Source of the DNA: Oceanihabitans sp. IOP_32
GTDB lineage: Bacteria > Bacteroidota > Bacteroidia > Flavobacteriales > Flavobacteriaceae
DNA: 64,000 nucleotides
Direction: 5' to 3'
Assembly: GCF_009498295.1 (NCBI RefSeq)
Contig: NZ_CP040813.1
Location: forward strand, 2,115,001-2,179,000
Position numbers and translations under genes: made by a program. The notes under the pieces are model-generated. The model saw only the letters and a list, made by a program, of their open reading frames with translations, had not been told where the DNA came from and made no database searches. Positions 18,418 through 28,527 of this stretch are shown piece after piece; positions within the stretch are counted from its first letter, which is position 1; the number at the start of each line of letters is the position of its first letter.

Positions 18418-19878
18418 ATGAGCTCAGAAATAAGACAATTAGAACCACAACAACTTTGGAATAAATTTGCAGACTTAAACGCCGTACCAAGAGCATCAAA
18501 AAAAGAAGAACGCGTTATTGCGTTTATAAAAGATTTTGGTAAAAATCTTGGTTTAGAAACCATAGAAGACGAAGTAGGCAATGTGATTATAAGAAAACCA
18601 GCCACTGCTGGAATGGAAAATCGTGTTACCGTAGTGATGCAATCGCATTTAGATATGGTGCACCAAAAAAATAACGACACCGATTTCGATTTCGATACCC
18701 AAGGCATCCAAATGTATGTTGATGGCGACTGGGTTAAAGCAAAAGGCACCACCTTAGGGGCAGATAACGGTTTAGGCGTGGCAACTATCATGGCTATTTT
18801 AGAAAGTACCGATATTCCGCACCCGCCAATTGAGGCTTTATTCACTATAGATGAAGAAACTGGAATGACAGGTGCAAAAGGCTTAAAAGGAGGCTTGCTA
18901 AAAGGCGAGATTTTATTAAACCTCGATACCGAAGAAGATGATGAAATAGGCGTGGGTTGTGCTGGCGGTATAGATGTGACAGCAACCAGAACTTACACAG
19001 AAGAAGAAACCCCAGAGTTTAAAATTGGTTTCGATATTACCGTAAAAGGGTTGCAGGGCGGACACTCAGGTATGCAAATTCACGAAGGTTTAGGGAATGC
19101 CAATAAATTAATGAACCGCTTGCTGTTTGATGGTTTTGAGAATTTTGGATTGCGCATTTCAGAAATTGACGGTGGTAGTTTACGCAATGCCATACCTCGA
19201 GAAAGTAAAGCGATTGTCGCTATCGATGCCATACATGAAGACGCCTTTTTGTTGGAAATGCAACAGCAGGCAAACACCTTAAAAACCGAATTTAAAACCA
19301 TGGAACCCGATTTAGAAATTATAGTTTCTAAAACAGAGGTTCCAGAAAAAATTATGGATTTAGGCGTTCAAGAAGGCTTTACAAGAGCCATGTATGCAGC
19401 ACCAAATGGTGTTTATAGAATGAGTCCAGATATTCCAAATTTAGTAGAAACCTCTAATAATATAGCGCGGGTTATTGTAAAAGATGGTCATATTAAAATT
19501 GGCTGTTTAACACGAAGCTCGGTAGAGAGTTCTAAAATGGATTTGGCCAATACACTGCGATCGGCATTTGAGCTTACGGGTTGCGAAGTGGAATTTACTA
19601 GTGATTATCCAGGTTGGCAACCCAATATGGATTCTGAAATACTGAAAGTATTGACAAAAGTGTATAAAGACCTAAACGGTGAGGAGGCAAACGTAGCGGC
19701 TTGTCATGCGGGATTAGAGTGTGGTATTCTTGGTACCCATTACCCAGAAATGGATATGATTAGTTTTGGACCAACCATTAAAGGCGCGCATTCTCCAGAT
19801 GAGCGTGCACAGATTTCTTCTGCTCAAAAATATTGGAAGTTTGTGTTGGAGATTTTAAAACAAATTCCTGTAAATTAA
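18418..19878 (+). CDS. pepD: Aminoacyl-histidine dipeptidase (peptidase D, M20 family)
   Basis: PepD is a cytoplasmic zinc dipeptidase (M20C) that hydrolyses Xaa-His dipeptides such as carnosine. The 486-residue length is usual. Metal and catalytic motifs appear in order: VVMQSHLDMVHQK near residue 76 (His and catalytic Asp), GTTLGADNGLGVATIMAIL near 120 (Asp), LFTIDEETGMTGAKGL near 147 (Glu pair), LLNLDTEEDDEIGVGCAGG near 172 (Asp) and KGAHSPDERAQ near 463 (His). A lid domain (KGLQGGHSGMQIHEGLGNAN) lies between. The ATG at 18418 is the obvious start. It is alone on its strand and ends in a strong terminator. Confidence 0.95.
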   Translation: MSSEIRQLEPQQLWNKFADLNAVPRASKKEERVIAFIKDFGKNLGLETIEDEVGNVIIRKPATAGMENRVTVVMQSHLDMVHQKNNDTDFDFDTQGIQMYVDGDWVKAKGTTLGADNGLGVATIMAILESTDIPHPPIEALFTIDEETGMTGAKGLKGGLLKGEILLNLDTEEDDEIGVGCAGGIDVTATRTYTEEETPEFKIGFDITVKGLQGGHSGMQIHEGLGNANKLMNRLLFDGFENFGLRISEIDGGSLRNAIPRESKAIVAIDAIHEDAFLLEMQQQANTLKTEFKTMEPDLEIIVSKTEVPEKIMDLGVQEGFTRAMYAAPNGVYRMSPDIPNLVETSNNIARVIVKDGHIKIGCLTRSSVESSKMDLANTLRSAFELTGCEVEFTSDYPGWQPNMDSEILKVLTKVYKDLNGEEANVAACHAGLECGILGTHYPEMDMISFGPTIKGAHSPDERAQISSAQKYWKFVLEILKQIPVN

Positions 19879-19902
19879 TTTCAATTATTAAACCAAATTA
19901 GG

Positions 19903-19954
19903 GTGGCAGTCTTTCCAGATTAAAATAAAAAACTGGAAGATTGCCACTTTTTTT
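19903..19954 (+). terminator. Intrinsic terminator after pepD
   Basis: GTGGCAGTCTTTCCAG (19903-19918) pairs with CTGGAAGATTGCCAC (19933-19947), with one bulge, followed by a run of seven T. It begins 24 bases after the stop. Confidence 0.88.
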
Positions 19955-19989
19955 AGCCAATCAAAATTCTTTTGAAAGTGTTGTGTTTT

Positions 19990-21060
19990 ATCATGTCGAC
20001 AATAGGAGACATCCCATACTTTTTGGTTTTTAAATAAGCTTGAATAATTTTGATGAGATTTCTCAATCGTGCCTCATTTCGAAATGACAGTTCGTGCTTA
20101 TTGATGCTTTAAGGCTGTTAGAATGGTAATCTAAGAAGATCTGTTTTTTGGTTTCTTCCCTTTATCGTTGACCTTGTTTTTTAGAGGTTAAATTTTCAGT
20201 CATTACCGAGACCTAACAGGTTTTTAAAACCTGTTAGGTCTGTTAGGTCTGTATTTATAGGCCATTCGACTACTCGAAGTAGAAAAACGAATAGCAAGTC
20301 AATAGTGAGGGGGTTTTCGAAATGATAGTTCGGTCTTTTAAACTTTAACGATTTGTTAGGTCGACAATAGGATACATCCCATACTTTATGGTTTTTAAAT
20401 AACCTTGAATAATTTTGATGAGATTTCTCAATCGTACCTCATTTCGAAATGACGGTTCGTGCTTATTGATGCTTTAAGGCTGTTAGAATGGTAATCTAAG
20501 AAGATCTGTTTTTTGGTTTCTTCCCTTTATCGTTGACCTTGTTTTTTAGAGGTTAAATTTTCAGTCATTACCGAGACCTAACAGGTTTTTAAAACCTGTT
20601 AGGTCTATATTTATAGGCCATTCGACTAGCCGAAACACAAAAACGAATAGCAAGTCAATAGTGAGAGCGTTTTTGAAAAGATAGTTCGGTCTTTTAAACT
20701 TTAACGATTTGTCATGTCGACAATAGGAGACATCCCATACTTTTTGGTTTTTAAATAAGCTTGAATAATTTTGATGAGATTTCTCAATCGTGCCTAATTT
20801 CGAAATGACAGTTCGTGCTTATTGATGTTTTAAAGCTGTTAGAATGGTAATCTAAGAAGACCTGTTTTTTGGTTTCTTCCCTTTATTGTTAACCTTGTTT
20901 TTTAGAGGTTAAATTTTCAGTCATTACCGAGACCTAACAGGTTTTTAAAACCTGTTAGGTCTGTATTTATAGGCCATTCGACTAGCCGAAGTAGAAAAAC
21001 GAATGGCAAGTCAATAGTGAGGGCGTTTTCGAAATGATAGTTCTTGCTTATTTGTGCTTT
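19990..21060. repeat. Array of three 360-base intergenic repeats with central palindrome
   Basis: The word gtcgacaatagga (or its variant) begins units at 19995, 20360 and 20716, giving periods of 365 and 356. Each unit carries the same features in order: gacatcccatactttttggt, gatgagatttctcaatcg, atttcgaaatgac, tctaagaagatctg, ttagaggttaaattttcag, and a 31-base near-perfect palindrome of the type gacctaacaggttttt aaaacctgttaggtc at 20210-20240, 20575-20605 and 20931-20961. Units differ by scattered substitutions and a small deletion. No reading frame in the array is convincing; a 67-residue frame at 20917-21120 is repeat sequence running into yidD. Confidence 0.9.
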
Positions 21061-21077
21061 AGAAGATTTGTTAATAT

Positions 21078-21299
21078 TCAAGGCACTGGGTCGTAACCAG
21101 ATTTTCCCCAAGGATGGCAACTAAAAATGCGTTTAATAGCCAGCCAGCCGCCTTTAAAAAGACCGTGTTTTAATAACGCTTCTTTAGAATATTGCGAACA
21201 GGTTGGCTGAAATCTACAGGTAGCAGGCGTTAATGGCGATATAAGTGTTTGGTACACTTTTATTAAAAACAAAAACGGTGCTGTAAGTAGTTTTTTCAT
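21078..21299 (-). CDS. yidD: Membrane protein insertion efficiency factor YidD
   Basis: YidD is a small membrane-associated protein that helps YidC and Sec insert inner-membrane proteins. The 73-residue sequence has the amphipathic start [20 protein letters not shown] and the family core [19 protein letters not shown] followed by [18 protein letters not shown] and GYDPVP, including the three conserved Cys. Its usual neighbours rnpA and yidC are absent, which is common in Bacteroidetes. The stop codon lies right at the edge of the 360-base repeat array. Confidence 0.93.
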   Translation of the reverse strand: MKKLLTAPFLFLIKVYQTLISPLTPATCRFQPTCSQYSKEALLKHGLFKGGWLAIKRIFSCHPWGKSGYDPVP

Positions 21300-21446
21300 G
21301 CTCTATTCCCGCGAACTCAGGAATGGTTTTAATTAAAGTACAATTATAAAGTGAATTGTTCTCTTTGTTGGTATTACAAAAGGTTTAGTAGCTGATAAAT
21401 GCTTGTAATTTGAACAGCTGCAACTTATTATTTTATACCTTTCTTA

Positions 21447-21482
21447 GGCCTCACAGGTTTTTAAAACCTGAGAGGTTTTTAT
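21447..21482 (-). terminator. Palindromic terminator after cysS
   Basis: CCTCaCAGGTTTT and AAAACCTGaGAGG form a long hairpin about 35 bases beyond the cysS stop on the minus strand. Its core CAGGTTTTTAAAACCTG is identical to the core of the palindromes in the 19990-21060 array, so this is a related element working as, or replacing, a terminator. Confidence 0.6.
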
Positions 21483-21516
21483 TATTTATAAGATAGCTGT
21501 TTGTACGCTCTCAAAA

Positions 21517-22998
21517 CTAATTTACAGAGAAGGTTGTACCGTCTTTACCATCTTTAAGTTGAATACCAACAGCAGCCAATTCGTCTCTAATTTTATCAGA
21601 TAAGGCAAAATCTTTATTCGCCCTAGCTTCTTGTCTTAATTTAATCAACACATCGACAGCACCAGACAGCTTATCGGTTCCAGATTCTGTTTTAGTTATA
21701 TTTTCTAGTCCTAAAACATCAAAAACGAATGCATTAACAGTATCTTTTAAAACAGATAAGTCTTCAGCATTTAAAGTTTCAGAACCTTCTTTTACTTGAT
21801 TAATATATTTAGCAGCTTCAAATAAATTAGCAATTAAAATCGGTGTGTTAAAATCGTCATTCATGGCATCGTAACACGACTGTTTCCAGGTGTTGATGTC
21901 AATAGATGAGGTTTCAGAAGCTTTTAATTCTTCTAATAAATTTACGGCATCCATCAATCTGTAGAATCCTTTTTCACTTGCTAATAATCCAGCATCGGTA
22001 AGGTCTAAAACACTTCGGTAAGACGATTGTGCTATAAAAAAACGAATCACACTTGGTGCATAAGCTTTGCTGAAAATGGTATTGTTACCAGAGAGTAACT
22101 CATCTGGGTTTATGGTATTTCCAGTAGATTTAGACATGCGCTGTCCGTTTAATTCTAGCATATTGGCATGCATCCAATAATTAACTGGAGCCTGACCTTT
22201 TGCAGCTTGATTTTGGGCAATTTCGCATTCGTGATGCGGAAATTTTAAATCCATACCACCACCGTGAATGTCGAATTGATCGCCTAAGTACTTCGTGCTC
22301 ATTGCGGTACACTCTAGGTGCCAACCCGGGAAACCATCGCTCCAAGGGGACGGCCAACGCATAATATGCTGTGGTTCGGCTTTTTTCCAAAGGGCAAAAT
22401 CTTGCGGATTTTTTTTATCACTTTGCCCGTCTAATTCACGCGTATTGTGAATTAAATCTTCCAGTTTTCGCTTGCTTAATATGCCGTAATCGTTAGTTTG
22501 GTTGTATTTGTGTACATCAAAATAAACCGAGCCATTTACCTCGTAAGCAAAACCGTTATCAATAATCGTACTAATTAATTCAATTTGCTCGATAATGTGT
22601 CCCGTTGCTGTAGGTTCGATACTTGGCGGTAAAAAATTAAAGGTGTTTAATATATTGTGGAAATCGACCGTATAACGCTGAACCACTTCCATAGGTTCAA
22701 TTTGCTCTAAGCGTGCTTTTTTAGCGATTTTGTCTTCGCCCATATCAGCATCATTTTCTAAATGACCAGCATCGGTAATATTACGCACATAACGCACTTT
22801 ATAACCCAAATGTTTGAAATAGCGAAACACCATATCAAAAGACATAAACGTTCTTACATTGCCTAAATGTACATTGCTGTATACTGTAGGCCCGCAAACA
22901 TACATGCCAATATAGCCCTCGGTAATAGGTTTAAAAACTTCTTTTTTACCCGTAAGTGAGTTGTATATTTTTATTTGATGGTTTTTGTAAAGTTGCAT
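21517..22998 (-). CDS. cysS: Cysteine--tRNA ligase
   Basis: CysRS, a class I aminoacyl-tRNA synthetase, charges tRNA-Cys using ATP and a zinc ion that selects cysteine. The 493-residue protein shows [20 protein letters not shown] near residue 28 (zinc Cys and the HIGH-type HLGN), [14 protein letters not shown] near 225 (second zinc Cys), [20 protein letters not shown] near 243 (zinc His and Glu) and the KMSKS motif as [10 protein letters not shown] near 287. The DALR-type helical C-terminal domain ends in [16 protein letters not shown]. Start ATG at 22998 keeps the typical N-terminal extension. Confidence 0.97.
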   Translation of the reverse strand: MQLYKNHQIKIYNSLTGKKEVFKPITEGYIGMYVCGPTVYSNVHLGNVRTFMSFDMVFRYFKHLGYKVRYVRNITDAGHLENDADMGEDKIAKKARLEQIEPMEVVQRYTVDFHNILNTFNFLPPSIEPTATGHIIEQIELISTIIDNGFAYEVNGSVYFDVHKYNQTNDYGILSKRKLEDLIHNTRELDGQSDKKNPQDFALWKKAEPQHIMRWPSPWSDGFPGWHLECTAMSTKYLGDQFDIHGGGMDLKFPHHECEIAQNQAAKGQAPVNYWMHANMLELNGQRMSKSTGNTINPDELLSGNNTIFSKAYAPSVIRFFIAQSSYRSVLDLTDAGLLASEKGFYRLMDAVNLLEELKASETSSIDINTWKQSCYDAMNDDFNTPILIANLFEAAKYINQVKEGSETLNAEDLSVLKDTVNAFVFDVLGLENITKTESGTDKLSGAVDVLIKLRQEARANKDFALSDKIRDELAAVGIQLKDGKDGTTFSVN

Positions 22999-23229
22999 TA
23001 CTGTGTATTTTTTTGTTCGTTCTCTGTTTATGCGTTTATCCGACGTTTTAGAAAATGATTTCGTGAGGTTCTAATATTATTAGCTAGAGATTTAAAATCA
23101 AATCTAAATATTATTGTTGATTTCTTCTGAATATTGCGAAGGCATATATTTAAATCGAAAAATTTCATTCAAAACGTCATGAGTTGATATGGCTTTTGAT
23201 GGTAAGATGAAATTCTATTGACAATACAT

Positions 23230-23907
23230 TTAAAACTTCGTATCTAACTTTATATAATCTAAAAACTCTCTGCGGGTGGCTTCTTCTTTAAATTTACCTC
23301 CAAATTCTGAAGTTACCGTGCTGCTTTCAATATCTCTAATACCTCGAGAGTTTACACATAAATGTTTTGCATCAATTACACAAGCCACATCTTTAGTGTT
23401 TAAAACGGCTTGCAATTCTTTTACTACTTGAATGGTTAAGCGTTCTTGCACTTGCGGTCGTTTGGCAAAATAATCGACAATGCGATTCATTTTCGATAAT
23501 CCCACAACGGTACCGTTTGATATGTATGCAATATGAGCTTTTCCTACAATAGGTAAAAAATGATGCTCGCAAGTCGAGTACACGGTGATATTTTTTTCTA
23601 CGAGCATTTCGCCGTATTTATATTTGTTATCGAAGGTAGATGAGCTTGGTTTTTTCTTGGGATCTAAGCCTCCAAAAATTTCGTTAACAAACATTTTTGC
23701 AACACGATTTGGGGTGCCACTCAAACTATCGTCGGTTAAATCTAAACCGAGAGTTTCCATAATATGGCGTACATCTTCTTTTATGATACTTATTTTTTCT
23801 TTTTCAGAAAGTTTAAAAGCATCGGTTCTCATGGGGGTGTTTGATGAAGTTCCAATATGGTCGTATCCTAAAGCTTCAAGTGTTTCAATTTTATTTTCAA
23901 TTTTCAT
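23230..23907 (-). CDS. folE: GTP cyclohydrolase I
   Basis: FolE converts GTP to dihydroneopterin triphosphate, the entry step to tetrahydrofolate; folP at 37756 is a later step in the same pathway. The 225-residue protein has the type IA features: VYSTCEHHFLPIVGKAHIAY near residue 110 (zinc Cys and the active-site His pair), GLSKMNRIVDYFAKRPQVQE near 135, and AKHLCVNSRGIRDIESSTVT near 180 with the second zinc Cys. An N-terminal extension of about 40 residues precedes the conserved KEDVRHIMETLGLD segment. It is 231 bases upstream of cysS in the same direction. Confidence 0.96.
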   Translation of the reverse strand: MKIENKIETLEALGYDHIGTSSNTPMRTDAFKLSEKEKISIIKEDVRHIMETLGLDLTDDSLSGTPNRVAKMFVNEIFGGLDPKKKPSSSTFDNKYKYGEMLVEKNITVYSTCEHHFLPIVGKAHIAYISNGTVVGLSKMNRIVDYFAKRPQVQERLTIQVVKELQAVLNTKDVACVIDAKHLCVNSRGIRDIESSTVTSEFGGKFKEEATRREFLDYIKLDTKF

Positions 23908-24043
23908 CAGTTAAAAAAATCTTATTTATAGTTTGCAAAGATAAGGAAAACAGGCTTGTTATATTTTGTATTAATAAACAATTAAGTAAAGAGCATTAGT
24001 TTGTTTCTAATATTACTTTAAACCTAAACCGTTATGTTATTAG

Positions 24044-24074
24044 AAAAGCTTGAACATGATATGCTCAAGCTTTT
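24044..24074 (-). terminator. Terminator of the porin gene at 24099
   Basis: AAAAGCTTGA and TCAAGCTTTT form a 10-pair stem with a loop of about 11 bases, 25 bases past the minus-strand stop at 24099. Confidence 0.8.
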
Positions 24075-24098
24075 AAAATATTATCCTTATAAGAAATA

Positions 24099-25628
24099 TT
24101 AAATATTAAAGTTTAATGATAGGGTTACATTAGAGTTTTTCCTATCGATTTCAGCGCTATCGGTTAAGCCGACATTATAAAGTTGTGTTTGATCGGTTCT
24201 TTGGGACTCATCGAAAGTGATATCTAGGTTTACGTTCCCAAAATTATATCCAATACCAAGAGAATACCCGTTTAAATCACCTACGGTGTTGCCGTTTTTG
24301 TATGGGCTCTCTTCAAAGCGATAACCGGCTCTAAAACTAAATTGCTTGTGTTTATATTCGCCTCCTAGCCTATATGTCGCCGCGTCGGTTAATAAGTTGC
24401 TAATGTTGTTATTTACGTTAGTATAATCGTTTTTAGGTTTAAATTTCGTGTTGCCGTAATTTTTACGAGAATAATCGAAGCTTATTAAACCCTGTGTACC
24501 AAAAACATAAGCTAAACTTCCTGTGATTTTCCCTGGTGTTTGTAGTTTGTATTCGGGGTAGATGTTGATTATTTGGGGGTTTACGTTTTGAGTTATGTTG
24601 GTGCCAGCTTCATTTCTTATTGTGCTTACGTATTGTGTGGTTTCTTCTTCGAGGGTGTACCAAGTTGGAGAGTCGTATGTTAAACCAATCCTAAACTCTT
24701 GTGTAACCTTCAAGATACCACCAAGTTGGAAAGAGAAGCCGCTTCCTATTGTAGATAATGTATTATCAAAGTCGATAGCAGTTATTAAGCCGCCGTTGGT
24801 ATTGTCTTCAATCAAAGAGGTTGTGCGTTGGTAATCAATAAAATGAGAATTTAAGTTTAAACCGATGTATAGGTTGTCCTCATATTGAGCGGCCATATTA
24901 AAGGAAACCTTCCCGTTATATCCTGTTGGAGTGGTGAGATAGTCATGAGAGAAATTCCCAGTCGCAACATTGGCATCGTAAAGGGTATTGTTGTCATCAT
25001 TCTCATCTTGGGCCTCAAGAATATAGGCTTGGTAACCTAAAAATGCTTGTTGATGGGCAAAACCGAAAACGTTTCCAATATCTCTATACGCTTCACTTAT
25101 GGTTTCATTTGCTAAAAGACTAATATCTCCTAATCTTACACCATCTGCGTAATCGTAAAAATAACTGGCTATGGAATTACTAAAATTGCCATCATCATTC
25201 GTGTTTAAGCCAACAGCATTCCAATCATCATTAAAATCATTCGTTTTTTCGTAAGCTAAGCCTAAAGTGAATTTCTTCCAGGGTGAATTACTATTCGTTG
25301 CAAAAACAAAGGCCGCACCAGCTTGATTGAAACTAAAATTAGAATCGTTTGTGCTTGTTAAGCCATTAAAGTATTGTGTATCATTATTAATTTCTGAATT
25401 CGCTAAGGTAAATGATAAATTACTAGTTGTAAAAACCGCGGAACCCGCTGGGTTTAAGCTAATGGCACTCATATCGCCACCAAGTGCACCAAAAGCACCA
25501 CTTAAAGCTCTAAATCGAGCACTTCCTTGTATGTTGTCTTGCGAATAGCGCAGGGCATCTGTAATGTCTTGAGCGTAAATTGTAGACATGGATAGAAGGC
25601 CTATGAATAATAAATTTAACTTTTTCAT
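24099..25628 (-). CDS. FadL/OmpP1-type outer-membrane transport protein
   Basis: A beta-barrel outer-membrane protein of the OmpP1/FadL/TodX family, which brings hydrophobic compounds across the outer membrane; Bacteroidetes copies are sometimes labelled hemin receptor without proof. The frame opens at 25682, but Met 19 (25628) begins a proper signal peptide (MKKLNLLFIGLLSMSTIYAQ), so I use it. Next comes the hatch motif ARFRALSGAFGALGGDMSAI with SLNPAGSAVF, typical of the family, then alternating strands and a C-terminal SNVTLSLNFNI barrel strand. Length from that start is 509 residues. The substrate is unknown. Confidence 0.88.
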   Translation of the reverse strand: MKKLNLLFIGLLSMSTIYAQDITDALRYSQDNIQGSARFRALSGAFGALGGDMSAISLNPAGSAVFTTSNLSFTLANSEINNDTQYFNGLTSTNDSNFSFNQAGAAFVFATNSNSPWKKFTLGLAYEKTNDFNDDWNAVGLNTNDDGNFSNSIASYFYDYADGVRLGDISLLANETISEAYRDIGNVFGFAHQQAFLGYQAYILEAQDENDDNNTLYDANVATGNFSHDYLTTPTGYNGKVSFNMAAQYEDNLYIGLNLNSHFIDYQRTTSLIEDNTNGGLITAIDFDNTLSTIGSGFSFQLGGILKVTQEFRIGLTYDSPTWYTLEEETTQYVSTIRNEAGTNITQNVNPQIINIYPEYKLQTPGKITGSLAYVFGTQGLISFDYSRKNYGNTKFKPKNDYTNVNNNISNLLTDAATYRLGGEYKHKQFSFRAGYRFEESPYKNGNTVGDLNGYSLGIGYNFGNVNLDITFDESQRTDQTQLYNVGLTDSAEIDRKNSNVTLSLNFNI

Positions 25629-25744
25629 CTGTTTAATTTTATGTTTTTTGAAGTCAGATACAAATGCCATCCTCACGAACACCAGATGACATCTTGTTGT
25701 TAGACTCCATAAGTATATAGTCTTTTTTTATTTTCTGATTTTTT

Positions 25745-26776
25745 TTAGCGGCCACCACGTCTTGAGGAGCTTGAGCTTCTTGTGCTTCCAGAGCTTCTGC
25801 TACTAGAAGACGACGATCTAGTTGTTGTGCCAGAGCTTCTACTTCTAGAGGATGAAGATCTTACTGCCGGGGAGCCCGAACTTCTTCTGGTGCTTCCCGA
25901 ATTTATTGTGCCTGAAGACCTTGAATTATTACTGTTATTTCGAACAGCTGGTCTTGTTGATCTGGTTCCAGAGTTTCTGGCTGGAGCAGTTGTTGTGCCA
26001 CGTCTAATAACACCTGTATTACCACGAGTAGTGGTTGTACCTCTTCTAATAGTCGAGCTACTTCGTGTTGTTGTGCCTCTTCTTGTATTGTACGATCTTG
26101 AATTTGTCGAACTGTTTAATCGGCTTGAACGGTTTATTGCACTACCGCGTCTACTAGCGCTGTACGATAAGCCACGATTGTAATAACTGTTTCTGTAATA
26201 TCTATATGGGTATCTATATGGGTATCCATAATATCCATAACCGTATCTGTAAGGATTATGATATCCCCAAACGCCATAAAACCCAGCGTAAAATCCACCG
26301 CCGTAAATAGAATGGCGCCAGTACGGGCTGTAACTATCCCATCCATAAAAGCCCCAATGATTGTAATATGGTCGGTTCCACCAATTAATATAGCCAATAC
26401 CAGAGTGGATATTAATAACAACGTCACTATTATTTTGTCCCCAACCGGCATAACCTTGATAGTTGTAATCCACGCCGTTATCTTCATCATAATCTTGTCC
26501 CGCATACGAGTCAATGTCTGTGAATATGGCATCATCTGTCATTTGTTCGAGCTCAAGAGATTTGGTTTTAAAGTAGTTTTGGTAAAAATCATTTCTTGAA
26601 TCATCATCTGTAATAACCACGGCTTTTTGCGGTTGTACAGGGGTGTCGGATGTGCTATAAATACCATCATTACTAACGCCAACATATTGATAAGAACCAC
26701 ATGACGATAAGCCTATTAGCAGACTAAGGGTCGCTAAAAGAGGTATTTTTCTTTTTAAGTAGTTATTAATTTGCAT
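25745..26776 (-). CDS. Low-complexity lipoprotein, Tyr/Gly then Ser/Arg/Thr rich
   Basis: A 343-residue predicted lipoprotein: MQINNYLKRKIPLLATLSLLIGLSSCGSYQYV with the lipid Cys at 26. Residues 27-125 are ordinary and acidic (AGQDYDEDNGVDYNYQGYAG). Residues 130-205 are rich in Tyr, Gly and Trp (NPYRYGYGYYGYPYRYPYR). From 210 to the end it is almost only Ser, Arg, Thr, Gly and Asn (SSSSSRSSGSTRSSSSSRRG), strongly basic. Such tails are seen in flavobacterial surface proteins, and the function is unknown. Opposite-strand frames through the tail are artefacts of its codon repetition. The gene is divergent from proS. Confidence 0.78.
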   Translation of the reverse strand: MQINNYLKRKIPLLATLSLLIGLSSCGSYQYVGVSNDGIYSTSDTPVQPQKAVVITDDDSRNDFYQNYFKTKSLELEQMTDDAIFTDIDSYAGQDYDEDNGVDYNYQGYAGWGQNNSDVVINIHSGIGYINWWNRPYYNHWGFYGWDSYSPYWRHSIYGGGFYAGFYGVWGYHNPYRYGYGYYGYPYRYPYRYYRNSYYNRGLSYSASRRGSAINRSSRLNSSTNSRSYNTRRGTTTRSSSTIRRGTTTTRGNTGVIRRGTTTAPARNSGTRSTRPAVRNNSNNSRSSGTINSGSTRRSSGSPAVRSSSSRSRSSGTTTRSSSSSSRSSGSTRSSSSSRRGGR

Positions 26777-26876
26777 ATCTCCTGAATTTTATTGTTGAAC
26801 AAAGCAAAAATAGTTAGTTTTGCCCAACTATTCTTTTTTATTAATATAAACACAATATTTGTGCCAAAAAAATAAT

Positions 26877-28355
26877 ATGAGCAAAAAATTAACGAGTAGG
26901 GCAGAGGATTACTCAAAATGGTATAACGAATTGGTTGTCAAGGCCGATTTAGCTGAAAATTCTGCGGTTAGGGGGTGCATGGTAATTAAGCCTTATGGTT
27001 ATGCTATTTGGGAGAAAATGCAAGCAGAATTAGATAAAATGTTTAAAGAAACAGGTCATCAAAACGCTTATTTTCCTTTGTTTGTACCTAAAAGTATGTT
27101 TGAAGCTGAAGAAAAAAATGCTGAAGGTTTTGCAAAAGAATGTGCGATTGTTACGCATTACAGATTGCAAAATGATCCAAATAACCCTGGGAAGTTACGC
27201 GTAGACCCTGATGCTAAATTAGAGGAAGAACTTATCGTAAGACCTACGAGTGAAGCTATTATCTGGAATACCTATAAAGGGTGGATTCAGTCGTATAGAG
27301 ACTTGCCGTTATTAATTAATCAATGGGCCAATGTGGTGCGCTGGGAAATGCGAACCCGTTTGTTTTTGCGTACTGCAGAGTTTTTATGGCAAGAAGGGCA
27401 TACTGCGCACGAAACCAAACAAGAAGCTTTAGACGAAGCGGCATTAATGAATAATGTGTACGCTACTTTTGCAGAGAAATTTTTAGCGATTCCTGTTATT
27501 CAAGGATTAAAAACAGAAAGCGAACGTTTTGCGGGAGCAGAAGAAACCTTTTGTATAGAAGCTTTAATGCAAGATGGAAAAGCACTGCAGGCTGGAACGT
27601 CTCATTTTTTAGGTCAGAATTTTGCTAAAGCCTTCGATGTTAAGTTTGTTAATAGGGAAGGAAAACAAGATTATGTTTGGGCGACTTCTTGGGGAGTTTC
27701 TACACGATTAATGGGAGCTTTAATAATGACGCATAGTGATGATCAAGGGTTGGTTTTGCCACCAAGTTTAGCACCTAATCAAGTTGTAATTGTACCTATT
27801 TATAAGAGTGACGAACAATTAGAAGCGATTACAGCTGTTGTAAATGGTATAATGGCAGACCTAAGAGCAAAAGGAATTACCGTAAAATTTGATAACAGAA
27901 CGACACACAGACCAGGCGCTAAATTCGCACAACACGAATTGCAAGGTGTGCCTTTACGTATTGCGATTGGGCCAAAAGATCTAGAAAATAACACGGTAGA
28001 ATTGGCACGAAGAGATACCTTAACAAAAGCAACCGTAAATTTAAGTGGTTTAACCGAAACTATTGAAAATTTATTGAGTGAAATTCAGGATGCCTTATAT
28101 AATAAAGCTTTAGATTTTAGGGATAGTCATATCACCGAAGTCGATACCTTCGATGAATTTAAAAGCGTTTTAGAAAACAAGACAGGTTTTATCTCGGCGC
28201 ATTGGGATGGTACAGCCGAGACCGAAAATAAAATAAAAGAACTAACAAAAGCGACTATTAGGTGTATTCCTCTGGAAATTAAGGAGGAAGAAGGTGTTTG
28301 TGTGTTTACAGGCAACCCGTCTAAACGCAGAGTTTTATTTGCAAAAGCGTATTAA
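26877..28355 (+). CDS. proS: Proline--tRNA ligase, short (archaeal/eukaryal-like) type
   Basis: ProRS, a class II synthetase, charges tRNA-Pro. The frame can start at TTG 26859, but ATG 26877 ([20 protein letters not shown]) is the normal start, giving 492 residues. This is the type without the inserted editing domain, standard in Bacteroidetes. Motif 1 lies in [18 protein letters not shown], motif 2 in [20 protein letters not shown] near residue 145, followed by [11 protein letters not shown], and motif 3 in [17 protein letters not shown] near 275. The anticodon-binding domain and a zinc-binding-like C-terminal domain (ending [19 protein letters not shown]) follow. Confidence 0.97.
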   Translation: MSKKLTSRAEDYSKWYNELVVKADLAENSAVRGCMVIKPYGYAIWEKMQAELDKMFKETGHQNAYFPLFVPKSMFEAEEKNAEGFAKECAIVTHYRLQNDPNNPGKLRVDPDAKLEEELIVRPTSEAIIWNTYKGWIQSYRDLPLLINQWANVVRWEMRTRLFLRTAEFLWQEGHTAHETKQEALDEAALMNNVYATFAEKFLAIPVIQGLKTESERFAGAEETFCIEALMQDGKALQAGTSHFLGQNFAKAFDVKFVNREGKQDYVWATSWGVSTRLMGALIMTHSDDQGLVLPPSLAPNQVVIVPIYKSDEQLEAITAVVNGIMADLRAKGITVKFDNRTTHRPGAKFAQHELQGVPLRIAIGPKDLENNTVELARRDTLTKATVNLSGLTETIENLLSEIQDALYNKALDFRDSHITEVDTFDEFKSVLENKTGFISAHWDGTAETENKIKELTKATIRCIPLEIKEEEGVCVFTGNPSKRRVLFAKAY

Positions 28356-28387
28356 TTAAAAATTTTTTTAAAAAAATTAATTAATTG

Positions 28388-28417
28388 TTGCAGAAGTATA
28401 AAATAGTTGTATATTTG
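28388..28417 (+). promoter_or_regulatory. Upstream promoter before tRNA-Glu, with two small hairpins
   Basis: TTG at 28388 and TATATTTG at 28410-28417 match the Bacteroidetes consensus at the right spacing. The 100 bases after it hold two hairpins, CAATG/CATTG (28424-28439) and GTAATT/AATTAC (28444-28461), but no gene that I recognise, and a second promoter follows at 28496. Confidence 0.6.
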
Positions 28418-28495
28418 CACCCGCAATGCAAAAACATTGTGATGTAATTAAAGAAAATTACTACACAAAAAAAACATTGTAAGTTATTTGAAAAG

Positions 28496-28527
28496 TTTGC
28501 AGGTTTAATTTTTAAGTTTTATATTTG
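28496..28527 (+). promoter_or_regulatory. Promoter of tRNA-Glu and rpsT
   Basis: TTTG (28496-28499) and TATATTTG (28520-28527) separated by 20 bases: a near-perfect Bacteroidetes housekeeping promoter, 18 bases before the tRNA. Confidence 0.8.

Noticed and set aside
18345-18845. 166-residue minus-strand frame opposite pepD
   Set aside because: It lies wholly opposite the conserved pepD metal-binding region and has no family features.
19990-21060. Insertion sequence or transposase
   Set aside because: The units contain no transposase-like frame and no flanking target duplications were seen.
20917-21120. 67-residue minus-strand frame overlapping yidD
   Set aside because: It is repeat sequence joined to an alternative frame of yidD.
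25782-26183. 133-residue plus-strand frame rich in Leu and Glu
   Set aside because: It is the complement of the Ser/Arg-repeat tail of the lipoprotein on the other strand; its composition is explained by that repetition.
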